Shown here: positions 53,526 to 64,000 of the stretch, in pieces | Layout: each line of letters starts with the position of its first letter | Position numbering within the stretch: position 1 is the first letter of the stretch | NCBI GenBank assembly: GCA_026413225.1 | Contig: CM048572.1 | Location: forward strand, 8,122,001-8,186,000 | DNA length: 64,000 nucleotides | Reading direction: 5' to 3' | Origin: Otis tarda | Lineage: Eukaryota > Chordata > Aves > Otidiformes > Otididae | Program-made: the position numbers and the translations under genes | Notes under the pieces: model-generated | The model's database searches: none | What the model was told of the DNA's origin: nothing | What the model saw: only the letters and a program-made list of their open reading frames with translations

Positions 53526-54525
53526 TGGTATTGGTTTTGCATGGCAAAGTTGTAGCAGCGGGGGGGAGAAGGGGGACGACAGAGGCAGCTTCTGTGAGAA
53601 GGTGGCAGAAGTTTGCCCCATGTCCGATAGAGCCAATGCCAGCTGGCTCCAAGATGGACCCACCACTGGCCAAGGCCAAGCCCACCAGCAATGGTGGTAG
53701 CACCTCTGGGATAACATAGTTAAGAAGGTGGAAAAAAAGCTGCGTGACATCAGTAGTAGTCAGAAGAGAGGAGTGAGAACATGTGAGAGGAACAACTCTG
53801 CAGACTCCAAGGTCAGTGAAGGAGGGGAGGAGGTACTCCAGGCACCAGAGCAGAGATTCCCCTGCAGCCCGTGGTGCAGCCCATGGTGAGGCCGGCTGTG
53901 CCCCTGCAGCCCATGGAGACCCACGGAGGAGCAGAGATCCCCCTGCAGCCCGTGGAGGACCCCATGCAGGAGCAGGTGATGCCTGAAGGAAGCTGTGGCC
54001 CCTGGAGGGAGCACGCTGGAGCAGGCTCCTGGCAGGAGCTGTGGCCCTGCAGAGGACCCGCAACAGAGCGGTCTGCTCCTGAAGGACTGCACCCCATGGA
54101 AGGGACCCACGCTGGAGCAGGGGAAGAGTGTAAGTTCTTCACTCAAAAAGGAAGCAGTGACAGAAACAATGCATGACAAACTGACTACAACCCCCATTCC
54201 CCATCCCCCTGTGCCACTCAGGGAGGTGGGGAGGAGGTAGAGAATTTGGGAGTGAAATTAACCCTGAGAAGAAGGGAGGGGTGGGGGGAAAGTGTTCTTA
54301 AGATTTGGTTTTGTTTGTCATTATCCTACTCTGGTTTGATTGTTAATAAATTAGGTTAATTTTCCCCAAGTCAAGTCTGTTTTGCCCATGATGGCAACTG
54401 CTGAGTGATCTCTCCCTGTCCTTCTCAACCCACGAGCTTTTTGTTGTACTTTTTCTTCTCCTGTCCAGCTGAGGAGGGGCGTGATAGAGCCGCGATGGTG
54501 TCCAGCCAGGGTCAAGCCACCACAT
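53526..54525 (+). mobile_element. Solo LTR of a second avian ERV family, with 4-bp target duplication
   Basis: This is an element of 1000 bp beginning TGGTATTGG and ending CCACCACA, flanked on both sides by the same four bases, TCCT (53522-53525 and 54526-54529). TG...CA ends plus a short perfect duplication are what an LTR left by homologous recombination looks like. A 4-bp duplication is usual for gammaretrovirus-like (ERV1) integration. Its centre (about 53860-54125) holds imperfect GC-rich repeats built on a CTGCAGCCC(A/G)TGGAG core, a feature I recall from a widespread avian LTR. A poly(A) signal AATAAA lies at 54345-54350. No internal retroviral sequence is attached. It is antisense to UBE2V1. 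Confidence 0.8.
53860..54125 (+). repeat. Imperfect internal repeats of the solo LTR
   Basis: Diverged copies of a motif around CTGCAGCCC(A/G)TGGAG, alternating with GCTGGAGCAGG-like blocks, recur at irregular spacing of roughly 35-45 bp. They give this part of the LTR an open frame on plus (53871-54176) that is repeat-driven and not a gene. Confidence 0.6.
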
Positions 54526-54529
54526 CCTA
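54526..54529 (+). repeat. Target-site duplication, right copy (TCCT)
   Basis: Right-hand copy of the duplication, flanking the CA end of the solo LTR. Confidence 0.65.
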
Positions 54530-57500
54530 GCTACCTGTGTGGAGCACATATCTCTTCAACAGCAACAGAATTATTGCCGGGATATATTTAATAAAGCTGA
54601 CATACAAAAAGGTTGGATTGGGGGTTTGGATTTCCAGCTCCGCCCCCCCCGCCCCTCGATAATACAAAGTTAATTATTCACCAGCATTTAATAACAGAAA
54701 ATCATAATTACCTCCCTTCTTCACTGACACTTATTTAGTACAGCAGAAAGAGAATGGGAAATCAGCCCCTCTGTGTATAAAGTGCACCCAGCAAACTTCT
54801 CAGTCAGAAGCCATTTCCAGCATGGCCAGGGCACTGAACTCTGAGGACATCAGAAAGGGACCAAGGGCTTTGAAAATCATCTCTGTAGCTGCTTGGCAAT
54901 GTGGAAAATACAGAAGATCTAAGGCATTGCGAAATGTAGCAGCGCTTAAAATCAAATAACTCTGGTAGCTTTAAAACCCCTTTAAAATATATGAATGACC
55001 TAAAGAAAATAAACGACAGCAATGATTTTGCTGCGGTATCAGACTTGCCCAAATTTCATTCACTACAAAGGAAGAATGAAAGAAACCAAAAAAAGCAAAT
55101 TACTAAGAGATTTAGTTTGATACACATCTAACACAACCACGTTCAAGAATATTCTGAGGAAACATGATTCAGTAACACAGCTGCAGGAACAGTATGAAGA
55201 GAAACCTGGAATCAGAAAAGCAGTGTCAGAAGATGCCAGACCTGCATTGGCTACACCAAACCACACGCGTGGAGGCTGCTGAGCACGACTCAAATACAAC
55301 TCCAGGCCAAATCCACATCCTCTGCTCCCAGTGAGCCCGTGCTGTTACCATGGCTGCTAAGTAATACAAATCTTTGGCTGTGAAAGGAAATGAGTCAGGT
55401 GGGGCTGGTGAAGCCATCACCATAAGATTAATTGAGTCCCAAACCCTCAGTGGTTACAGGACCTGTTGGGGACCACTGTCACTTCCCCTGCATGAAAATC
55501 TCTAGCATTTCCCCTTCTAGTAAGTCTTAAAAGTATGAAGTATCTATCTCCCGTACCTAGGGCATATGAAGGTTCAAGTATGCAGCTCACACCTGAATCA
55601 TGACAGATCAGCCACCACATTTTTAATTATACCCCCAATGCTGTGGTTAGGGGAGGCAGAGAAGAGAGCAGTCTAGCTCCATCGCAGGGGATAAGAGGGG
55701 TGGGGGACAAGAGAAACAGATGGAATAGGAGTTGAAGGACAGGGTGCCACCTTTCTTACACACACATTAGCAATTTCACTCTTTTTGCTGCAGCGGATGC
55801 ACAGGAGAGCTGGTGATGGGGAATGACTCACGAAACTGCTGTCTGGGCTTCAGCCCTGCCTGCTGGCACCCGGGGAAAGAAACAGCCAGGGAAGAAGGAC
55901 AGACAACAGACAAACAAAAGGTCCTTTTGGAGGGTGAACTCCACCCTTCAGTCTGACACAGCAGCTCTGATGAGGCAGGTGACGCTGCAAAGGAAACCGT
56001 CCGTGGCTATTATTAGAAACCCAACCTGAGCCTCCCCCTGCTCACAGAAGCAATGAGCTGAAGCCAGCGGAAGGTCTGCCTCGCATGTGTCATGTTGCCA
56101 AAAAACACCCTTCTGGACTGCAACATCATCATGCTTATCAAGCATCATCTCAGTCTCTGTACTTCAGTACTTCATGTTTATCAGCGCTGTGAAGATAATT
56201 TACTGGTATTTTCTTACACCAAAATAAATAACCTAGGAGGAATCAGCTTTATGGTAAGCAGACACAGGCCACGCATCAAAGAAAGAAATCAAAATATGGC
56301 CAGCCTGCCCTTCCTCTGAGCATCAAGCATCCTGCTCATCGAGGAAAATCAAGAAAATTATGTGATCACATGATTAAAAATTATGTAATCACATATATAT
56401 TCAAGGAGGCCACAACCAAGGCTGAAAGGCAGCCTTAATTCTGACATTTGCTAACCAGAGCTAGGCTTGGCTTTACAACCTTACGGGAAGAGAAGGCAAG
56501 TTTATCGCCGAGCTCTCCCCAGATACAGCTGCTCTGAATCAGCATGAATCACAGCCATAAAAGAGTCACACAGGATTTTAGAGTTCTCTGACAAGCCTGA
56601 GGTCTACAGAGAGCTAGCTAGTCACATCATGCACTGACTCCTATCACACAGAAACACTTAACATAAACGATTATTAATTCCACAGCAACAGCTCACTTGT
56701 GAGCACTACAGGAACATCAGTGGCAAAAGGAGGTGCAAAAAGTGAAGTAGACATATATGAGTTTTTATGCACTTCATATAAAATAAAGTGATCATGGGAG
56801 ACGGCTGGTCACTTTACAACAAACCACCCTGTCCAACAGCATAAAAATGTTTTATCCCTGTGCTAAAGGTAAAGAGTGTAACAGGGAAGATCAGCACCTC
56901 AGCCACTACAGAAAGCAAGTTCAGAGTCACATCAGAGGTGGCAATTCACCTCCCTCCGTGACACATTTTCAGGAGATTCAACGGGAAGAAAAGCACACAC
57001 ATATATGTAAAAGACTATGGCCATATGACTATAAATGCTTTAAATAATTTCTAAATAACCTGCCCTTAAGCAAGGCAGAATAAAAGACCAAATTCATCTT
57101 TCTGGTCAGCCTGGAAAGACGCACGAAGCCATTAAGCCAACCCCATCTCCTCTTCATTTGCAATGACCTGGAGCACTCATGGTCAGCTACCACATCCTGC
57201 TGAGACCCAAACCTCAGAAACCACACGAGTTTTATCACTTGTGATCATAGGCAAACATATCATCATCATGTTTGCTGTCCACCAACATTCCTAGAAAGTG
57301 ATCTGGTCTGTTCTAGGCATACACAGTATTGCCAAATAACTTCCATGGCTAAACTATGGCAGATTCAGAGTTCGGAGATGTCCTGTGCCAACTGACACAA
57401 CCATGAGTCAACTGCGCCTCGTCCTCCCACTCCCCAATAAATACCTTGCATAATCTTTTCAGTGTAGCAATGGAGACTTTCAAGGTAGTAACCAAACAAA

Positions 57501-60500
57501 CCTGTTTTTCTAAGAGTCCTTCCTTTAACACAAGAGAACCTAAACAGAGTAAGAGGCAATTAAAAACTAATCAGGTTGTTGAAAGTACTTTCAGTTATGC
57601 ATTTTAATTTAGCCTCTGCTATGGTTCAAGAAGACTCTCAAATAACAGCTTAATTTGATACAAAAATACAGTAATATCTAGATAATTGATCACTTGCAGC
57701 TTGCCTGATTGCACAGAAATACTCCCAGAAATGGAACTGAAAAAACATTTGAGAGCAAAAGGAGACAGGTACTATTAATCGTAACAGTAAACCTATGAAA
57801 GCTAAATTATAACTGTTCTGACAATGTCAGATCTCCAATGACACAGGTTTGTACAGTCTTCCTAAAAGTTCACCTTTTAGTAAATGTGCATTTGTGAAGC
57901 CTCAACCCTGCATGCTAGTTCACCAGTTACAAAAAGTTCATTAAATATTTTTATGTCAAAGTACAGAACAAAACTAAACCACAGACTGAGTTTTCCAGAA
58001 AGTGAGGATGTGTACTTTACAGAGTTTAAAGTTGCATTTCAGAAGCTGCTTGGTTTTGGGTGATATCCTCTTTAGCCTTCAAACAGAATCAGGACCTTCT
58101 GTTTTCCTTGTCAAAGGTTTCACCTAAAGCCAGCACGGCCAGGCAGACTGGTACTGATGAGCCTTCGCTACCACAGCGCCTCACAATCCAGCTGTTTTCT
58201 AAGCAATGAGTTGCAAGACTGAGAGACAGCAAGCTGAAAGGAGGACAAAAGGAGTTTGACTGCATCTGGTCAGAATCTCACTAAGGAAAGTTCTGTACTT
58301 AGGAAAGAACAGAATTCTTTCTGGAAGACAGTTAAATGCCAACTTGGACTTTTAAAGACCTTAAAGCACTCTCAGATTTACTTTATAACACAGCACTACT
58401 AAAGACAGACAGGTACACAACTGAATGTGTCTTACAACAGTTTTAAGAGGAATCTTACCTGTCTGAGATTCTTATCTTAAATTTACAATCACTTGCAGTA
58501 CGTAGTAAGTTTTCAACAAGTTAAACACAACACTTTCTGACAGACTATACTTTTCAATCTTTTCATTTTCCCCAGCTACATAGTAAAAGCAATTCCAAAC
58601 TCAGAAACCTTATCAAGCTGAAAACAGCACAGTGAAACCAGCGAAACAAGGTGAACAATACGCCTTTGAGAGTACATCCTCTTCTTGAATCTTTCTCATC
58701 AGTGTTGGTAGAACAAAAATACACACCTCTAGCAAAAACCTCAAGAATACGTTTCTCTTTCCTTTCTAAAGTGAAATCAAATGACAAACATTTCTCTTCA
58801 GGATTAAAGCACAAATACACCACACAGAACACCTCAGCAAAGCACATGAAATGCGCTCCACTCATTAGGGGCTCTAAAGAGGAACCATCTTTTTGCTGAA
58901 GGTTTCTTGACATCTTAATCGGCAATATCACATTGGCCTTTCAGGCTAATACTAATTCTGCTTTCTGTACCAGTTCCTGATTTACAGTAACTCAAGTGAA
59001 CTGAAATCCAATAGCTTTAAACACCTCTGTTGCTTAAATGTTAAAGCCCCTTCTGTTGCTTGCTTTTGTGCATTTGATATTCAGCCTTAATTACACCTTT
59101 TCCAACATACTTCTCATCCCTTTGCAGAGATTGCAACTATTGAAAATTTGATAGCTTACCCTTGCAGCACTGCAGTTGTAAAAAATAAATAAATCATTAC
59201 TTGTCACAATGGTATATCAAGTTTCTGAAATGATGGGATATTTAAAACTGAATAAAAGGCTTTCAGCAACTGTCACAACAACTTTCAGGAGACAGGAACT
59301 TTAGATTTCCTGCATCGTCTTTATAGTCATGATTTCCACTCTGATAACGCAGACAGGTACTGAGACATTCTGCAGATCCAAAATAACTTCCTGAGCATTT
59401 GAAACGAACTGAAGTGTCTTCTGTTGTGTGTAAGCTAGAGCGCTGGTTCTGTCTTTGAACATTTTAAGCACGTTACTTGGAAAGAGATCATGTTAAAACA
59501 TTTGTCTGAGGCAGACTGGCAGTATCATTGAGGTCTGAAGCCAAATAAAGCTTTCCAGCAGCAGAAGAGTTAAAATCAGATACATTCTACAGCTTGTGTC
59601 AAAGATGAAAAGCAACGTTACCAGCTCAGCTAGAAGTTACTCTAGAAAATAAGTCACGCCGAACTACCATCCTGGACAAAATCTTTACACTAAGTCTCAC
59701 CAGGGGAAAACCCACCATTTCCTCTTTGTGTTGTGAAAAGAAACTGTTGTTACTGACCGAGAGCTGCGTGCCCTCCTCCAGTCGCCTCTTCTACCCACAA
59801 ACCATCGCTAGGTTTTCTTCAATTCACCACCCTCCAAAAGGTGAACACACAAGCAGGTTCACCGATTTTAAGATAAGCTTTGAAGAGCAAGATGCCACGC
59901 CAACAGACTAAGGCAAAGTTACCTGTTCAGTACAGGACGCCAGCTTAACACCCGAGCTGACAAGCGCAGGCAGGATGTACGCCACCCCGGGCTTTGCTTC
60001 TGGGGCAGGCCCAGGTCAGACTTGGGAGGAAGGTGCACAAACTAATCAGTAGGTGGAAACAGAATAATTTCATCTTGACTTGCAATAGTTAAAAGACACC
60101 CTTACAACCTCAAAATCCTAATCTTCATACACATTACACAATTTGTCAGTATTATATCTTCTATGATCCTTACCTACTTACACATTTAATACTCTAATGA
60201 ATCATTTTAAGTTCTCAGTCAGAATGGCATTTTTCAAGTGTATTATGTTAACTTATACCATTATACATTAAAAGAGTCAAGTGAGTATCTTCTTGTAAGA
60301 GTTTTGAACTACTGCACCCTTCCATTACAATACACAAAGAAACTCTGCAGTCAACTCCTTTAGCACCTGCTGTTTCACGTGCTCTTATAGTCCATCTTAT
60401 TTAAGACAGCATAATTTATCTTCCCAGTTTCTCTTCAATTACTTTTTCCCTACCCTTGAGTATTTACTTACAGACTTTGAAAGTACTTGGTGGCTGGCAA

Positions 60501-63369
60501 TATTTATTTTCAGATAACAATGACTATTGTATGCAGTCTGCTCCAAAGGAGACATCACGGTCCATTTGCAGAGGCAGGGTACACCTTCTATATCCTTCAA
60601 CACGCAGTTTCTTCTGCTTTGTAATGTCTCGTTTGCTTTTCACAAGCATAGCTGAGTTTACAGAGATCTATGGGTCCCCCAACAAATAAAAATACATGCT
60701 TTTAATGTACTGCACTAAAACTGATGTGTGCTATTCTCTCCGTTAGCAATACTAAGCCACATATATCAGCACTATCATGCCTGTTCACCTACTGAATGTC
60801 CTTCCGGAGTTCTTCACATTCCTCTGGCTTTGAACAACTTAAATATGGGCAAATCACTTTATTACTCAGTTCTTCCAGGCTGTTGGCAAATGCAGTGTCT
60901 ACCACAGCCCTGCAACAGACCCCTTAGACAGATCTATGAAAGAAAAGTAGGTTAAATGAGGTCATTAAACTTCTTCCAGGATGAAAGTGAGAAAGTCAGG
61001 ATTCCATGGGCCAACATGGTCAGGTTTTGACCATTATAATACTGGAGTCTGCAGGACAGCAATGCGGAGCAAGCTCATGTAGTCTTAACTGCAAAACAGA
61101 CTCCACAAAGCCCAGCTTCCCTGCAAGGACACAGACTGTGTACCCTCTGAGGAACCCTTCATTTCTCACCTCTGCTGAGCCAGCTGAGCACCCTGCATGA
61201 CATTTCAGTCTGAAGGATGGACAGACATATGCTTACAGCTTGGGTGTCTGTAGTTTTCTATGCAGAGCCTTATCAGAATTATTAGAGTCAACCCTGTCTT
61301 TTTATTCATATATTAATTGTGTGTGTGGGAAACCCACGTTATCAGCAACACAGATTTCTCCTCTATATAAGTGATACTAATGAACTTTGCATCATAACAT
61401 TTCTTCCAGGTAAGCTCCCCACCCCCCTCCCCGGCCCTGTTATTTATTTCTATCTGTTTATTAGAGACAAACATAAGGCTTACCTGTCTAATTCCCAGGA
61501 CCAGCTCTATGACTTTTTGAAGTTACAGGAACTTTCGCTACCATTTCTTCCTCTGGGTCAATAGCTGCTTTTAAAGAAAGACTCCCTATTTTTCATCCGC
61601 AACCTCTGTTTAAGCTCCTTTGCTGACTGACTACAAACTTAGGATATCAAACATCTTCAAGTGTTTTAAAATTAATACATTAAGATTCTATGAACCAAGA
61701 ATTAGCAAAATCTGCTTTAGATAAGAGTAAAGATACTACTAAGCTACTTGTCCAAAGGCCCAGAGCGAATCAATCCGTGGTGAAGAACATGAAGGTGTCA
61801 CTTCCAGGCTCTATTTTTATGTGCCAGGCAATGCCTTCAGTGCAGCGGCAAGAAGGAACCACACAAACTGCACTGCAGTGCCACCACCACTATCAGTAAC
61901 TGGACAGTATGTTGCTCTCTTTATAAGAAGAGGACAATCTCCATCCTTTACTAACGTAACAAGAAAATACAGACCACTGCTGGTAGGGCAGTCTAAGATT
62001 CACAGCTGGACAAAGCTCTAAGGCTCCCATCAGTGGAAGCTGCTGGTCTGCACCTGAAGGTTCTCCCACACTGAATTTAAGTTCAGTGTTAGTGCAGCAC
62101 ACGTTTATAAGTCACAAACTGATTTTCTTTCTTTTTATTTCCTTTTTTTCCCCCCTCAGAAGCAGTTAAACACACAGGATCTCACAAGCAGCTGAAGTGC
62201 AGTGCTTGTCAGATGCCCACATTGTAGACAGAAGAAACGGAGGCCCCTGCTCACATCTACCTGGCTGCATACTGCTTCATGGTTCCGGCACTGGAGACAG
62301 GAGACAGCTTTTAGAAATCCATGAAATAACAGGAAGCAATCCAAAAGACACAATGTGGCTAGCAGATGATAGTTAACAAAAACTTATCACAAAGACTGTT
62401 CACTGCAAGGGGAAGGCTGTGCAGTAGGACTAGTTTGGACTTCATCACTGCAGTCCAAGTCCCTTTCCACACATACTCCTCTGTGACCACCCAGACAATT
62501 AATTCATAAAGCTGCACCAGCTTAAAAAGAAAAATATTTGCCTTGTTCTTCCTGCCAAATACAAAATGAAAAGTCAGCAGCTTGAAAGGATTATTGAGAA
62601 AGTATGGTAGCCAGAATAATGTGACATAAGAGGGGTGGAAGAAGACTCCACTACATTGTTTGTGTATTTTAATCAAGCATTCCAACGCCTCACAATCATG
62701 TTCAAACACAGATCTGTAAAACAATTCTCAAGACAGCATCCACTGCATCTTAAAAGTGGTTTTATAAACTTGATTACTATGAATTATCTGCATTGCGAGG
62801 GCTATTCTTAAAAGCTGAAAGTGGTCATCAATAGAGACCAATCTGTAAAAAAAATAATTCCAAAATATTTTTGTTGTATCTTCAAGAGCAGTCTTCATCT
62901 CACAGTTAAACTTCAAAGGAAGTAATTTGAAAATAAGTATTACAGTGGCACACTTGAAACCCTATATGGACTTATGAAAACAGGAAAATGAAACAGGCTA
63001 AATAGAAGTGAAACTAATTTATGTGCTCTGTCGAAGTTCATTAGAAAATGTCAGCAGAAAAAAAAAAACATTCAAAATCTAGTTGCAGTGTTTTTGTTTA
63101 ACATGCAACGACAAACGCAGAGATAGGATTTGCTGGACTACTCAAAGCAGGCGAGGAGCAGTTTTAGAAGAAAAAAAAATATACTGACTTTTTGAAGCAT
63201 ACACACCCTGACAAGGAAGTTACATCCTTCTGACGGAACAGGATAATATTATTAGTGAAAAGGACTTTTTAAAGCAGCTAACTTCACCCACGGAGCTCTA
63301 GTGAACGAGCTCTAGCTCACGGCTCAGTCAATAAGGAGACCAGAGAACCGAGGCTCAGCTCTGACCACA
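54530..63369 (-). other. UBE2V1: UBE2V1 intron 1, main body
   Basis: This is about 8.8 kb of AT-rich sequence between the solo LTR and the CpG island. I find no exon, RNA gene, LINE or further LTR that I can support. The open frames (longest 122 codons, minus 58563-58931) are short and unlike any family I know. Short poly(A) and poly(T) tracts occur, for example at 63058-63069. Confidence 0.6.
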
Positions 63370-64000
63370 CAGAACTCAGAAGAGGGGTCCGGCAAGAACA
63401 ACGCCTGCACGGCGGCTCTGCGAGGAGAGGCACCCGCCGCGCCGGCTGTGCTGGGGTGGCTGCCGGCGGCCGGCGCGTCCTCGCCCCAGGCCCGAACCAA
63501 GGGCAGCAGGGTCCTGGCTCCGGCAGCCCAGCCCAGCGCCACTTGCCGATGCCATCTCGCCGAGAGCCGCGGCAGGGCCCCCGCAGGGCCCGGGCACGTC
63601 CGCGCCCCTCTCCCGGCCCCGGACCGGACTCGCCCCACCGGGGCCGCTCCCACCGCCAGGCCTCGGCAGCCCCCGGGGAGGCGCCGGCCGGGCCCGCCCG
63701 AGAACGGCAGCGAAGCAGTGGGGGACCGGTTCCACCCCCGCCCCGGACAGGGCACCGGGCCCCCTCCGGGCCGCGCCCCTTGGGCTGGCCCCGCCGCCGC
63801 CGCCCCCTCCCCCGCGGCCGCCGCCGCCCTCGCCCCTCCGCCGGGCGCCTCCCGGCCTAGCGCCCGCCGCCGCCCCTCCAGCCCTGACACACCCAGCCGG
63901 GTCTCCCGACCGCCGGCAGCTCCCCGCGGGGCCACGGCTGCCTCGGGGCGAGGAGCGGCCTCCCCCGGCCCGTGGCCCCACCGCCCCGGCGCCCGCTCAC
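63370..64000. promoter_or_regulatory. UBE2V1: CpG island at the 5' end of UBE2V1
   Basis: The composition jumps from AT-rich intron to very GC-rich, CpG-dense sequence with GCC/CGC runs (densest about 63560-63990). This is typical of the CpG-island promoter of a housekeeping gene. It occupies the start of intron 1 and presumably continues over exon 1 and the transcription start beyond the window. G-rich runs on the minus strand (63790-63850) have G-quadruplex potential. The open frames in it (for example minus strand 63324-63935) are low-complexity Gly/Ala/Arg/Pro-rich by-products of composition. Confidence 0.8.
63995..64000 (-). other. UBE2V1: Probable splice donor of UBE2V1 exon 1 at the window edge
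   Basis: The last six plus-strand bases (gctcac) read GTGAGC on the minus strand, a good splice-donor core inside a CpG island. The expected exon 1 coding sequence (about 8 codons, ending one base into a codon) is not found anywhere in the 12.7 kb between exon 2 and the edge. The simplest reading is that exon 1 abuts position 64000 from outside. The donor assignment is inference because the exon itself cannot be seen. Confidence 0.6.

Noticed and set aside
53871-54176. 101-codon open frame on plus with repeated Pro/Met/Glu blocks
   Set aside because: Produced by the internal repeats of the solo LTR.
63324-63935. 203-codon open frame on minus in the CpG island, considered as UBE2V1 exon 1 or an upstream coding exon
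   Set aside because: Gly/Ala/Arg-rich, does not match the known UBE2V1 N-terminus, and lies inside the inferred intron.

Overview
The window looks like nuclear DNA of a neognath bird, from a GC-rich (microchromosome-like) region. The evidence is a vertebrate multi-exon gene with GT-AG introns, a CpG island, and two long terminal repeats of recognisably avian endogenous-retrovirus type. I see no prokaryotic or viral gene organisation, and no operon, CRISPR array, tRNA or rRNA.

The only protein-coding gene I can support is UBE2V1 (UEV1) on the minus strand. Its last three coding exons lie at 51152-51300, 47676-47801 and 47153-47299. They join in frame to 139 codons that I recognise as UBE2V1 rather than UBE2V2. 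The first exon (about 8 codons in the family) is just beyond the right edge: the last six bases of the window read on the minus strand as a GTGAGC splice donor, inside a CpG island (about 63370-64000). The 3' UTR runs left to about 45.5 kb. UBE2V1 is a catalytically inactive E2-like protein that partners UBE2N (Ubc13) to build K63-linked ubiquitin chains.

Layout: 1 to about 41 kb is a GC-rich, repeat-poor stretch with no recognisable coding exon. It is punctuated by short AT-rich islands and motif clusters that could be regulatory. About 41-45.5 kb is a compositional transition. 45.5-47.15 kb is the UBE2V1 3' UTR. 47.15-64 kb is UBE2V1 exons and introns. Intron 1 (at least 12.7 kb) contains a broken ERVL-type retroviral remnant with its 3' LTR (about 52000-53404). 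Immediately after it comes a 1000-bp solo LTR of another family with a perfect 4-bp target duplication (53526-54525). Both are antisense to UBE2V1.

In human, the next genes beyond the 3' end of UBE2V1 include the lncRNA TRERNA1 and then SNAI1, so the left 41 kb may be the SNAI1-UBE2V1 intergenic interval. That is inference from synteny: neither gene was found here. I do not find an undescribed biological system. The items most worth checking are the GATA/AP-1 cluster near 32.5 kb, a near-consensus MARE at 26514, a Z-DNA-prone segment near 29.7-29.86 kb, a G-quadruplex plus homopurine pair near 18.0-18.3 kb, and the AT-rich islands as candidate conserved non-coding elements.
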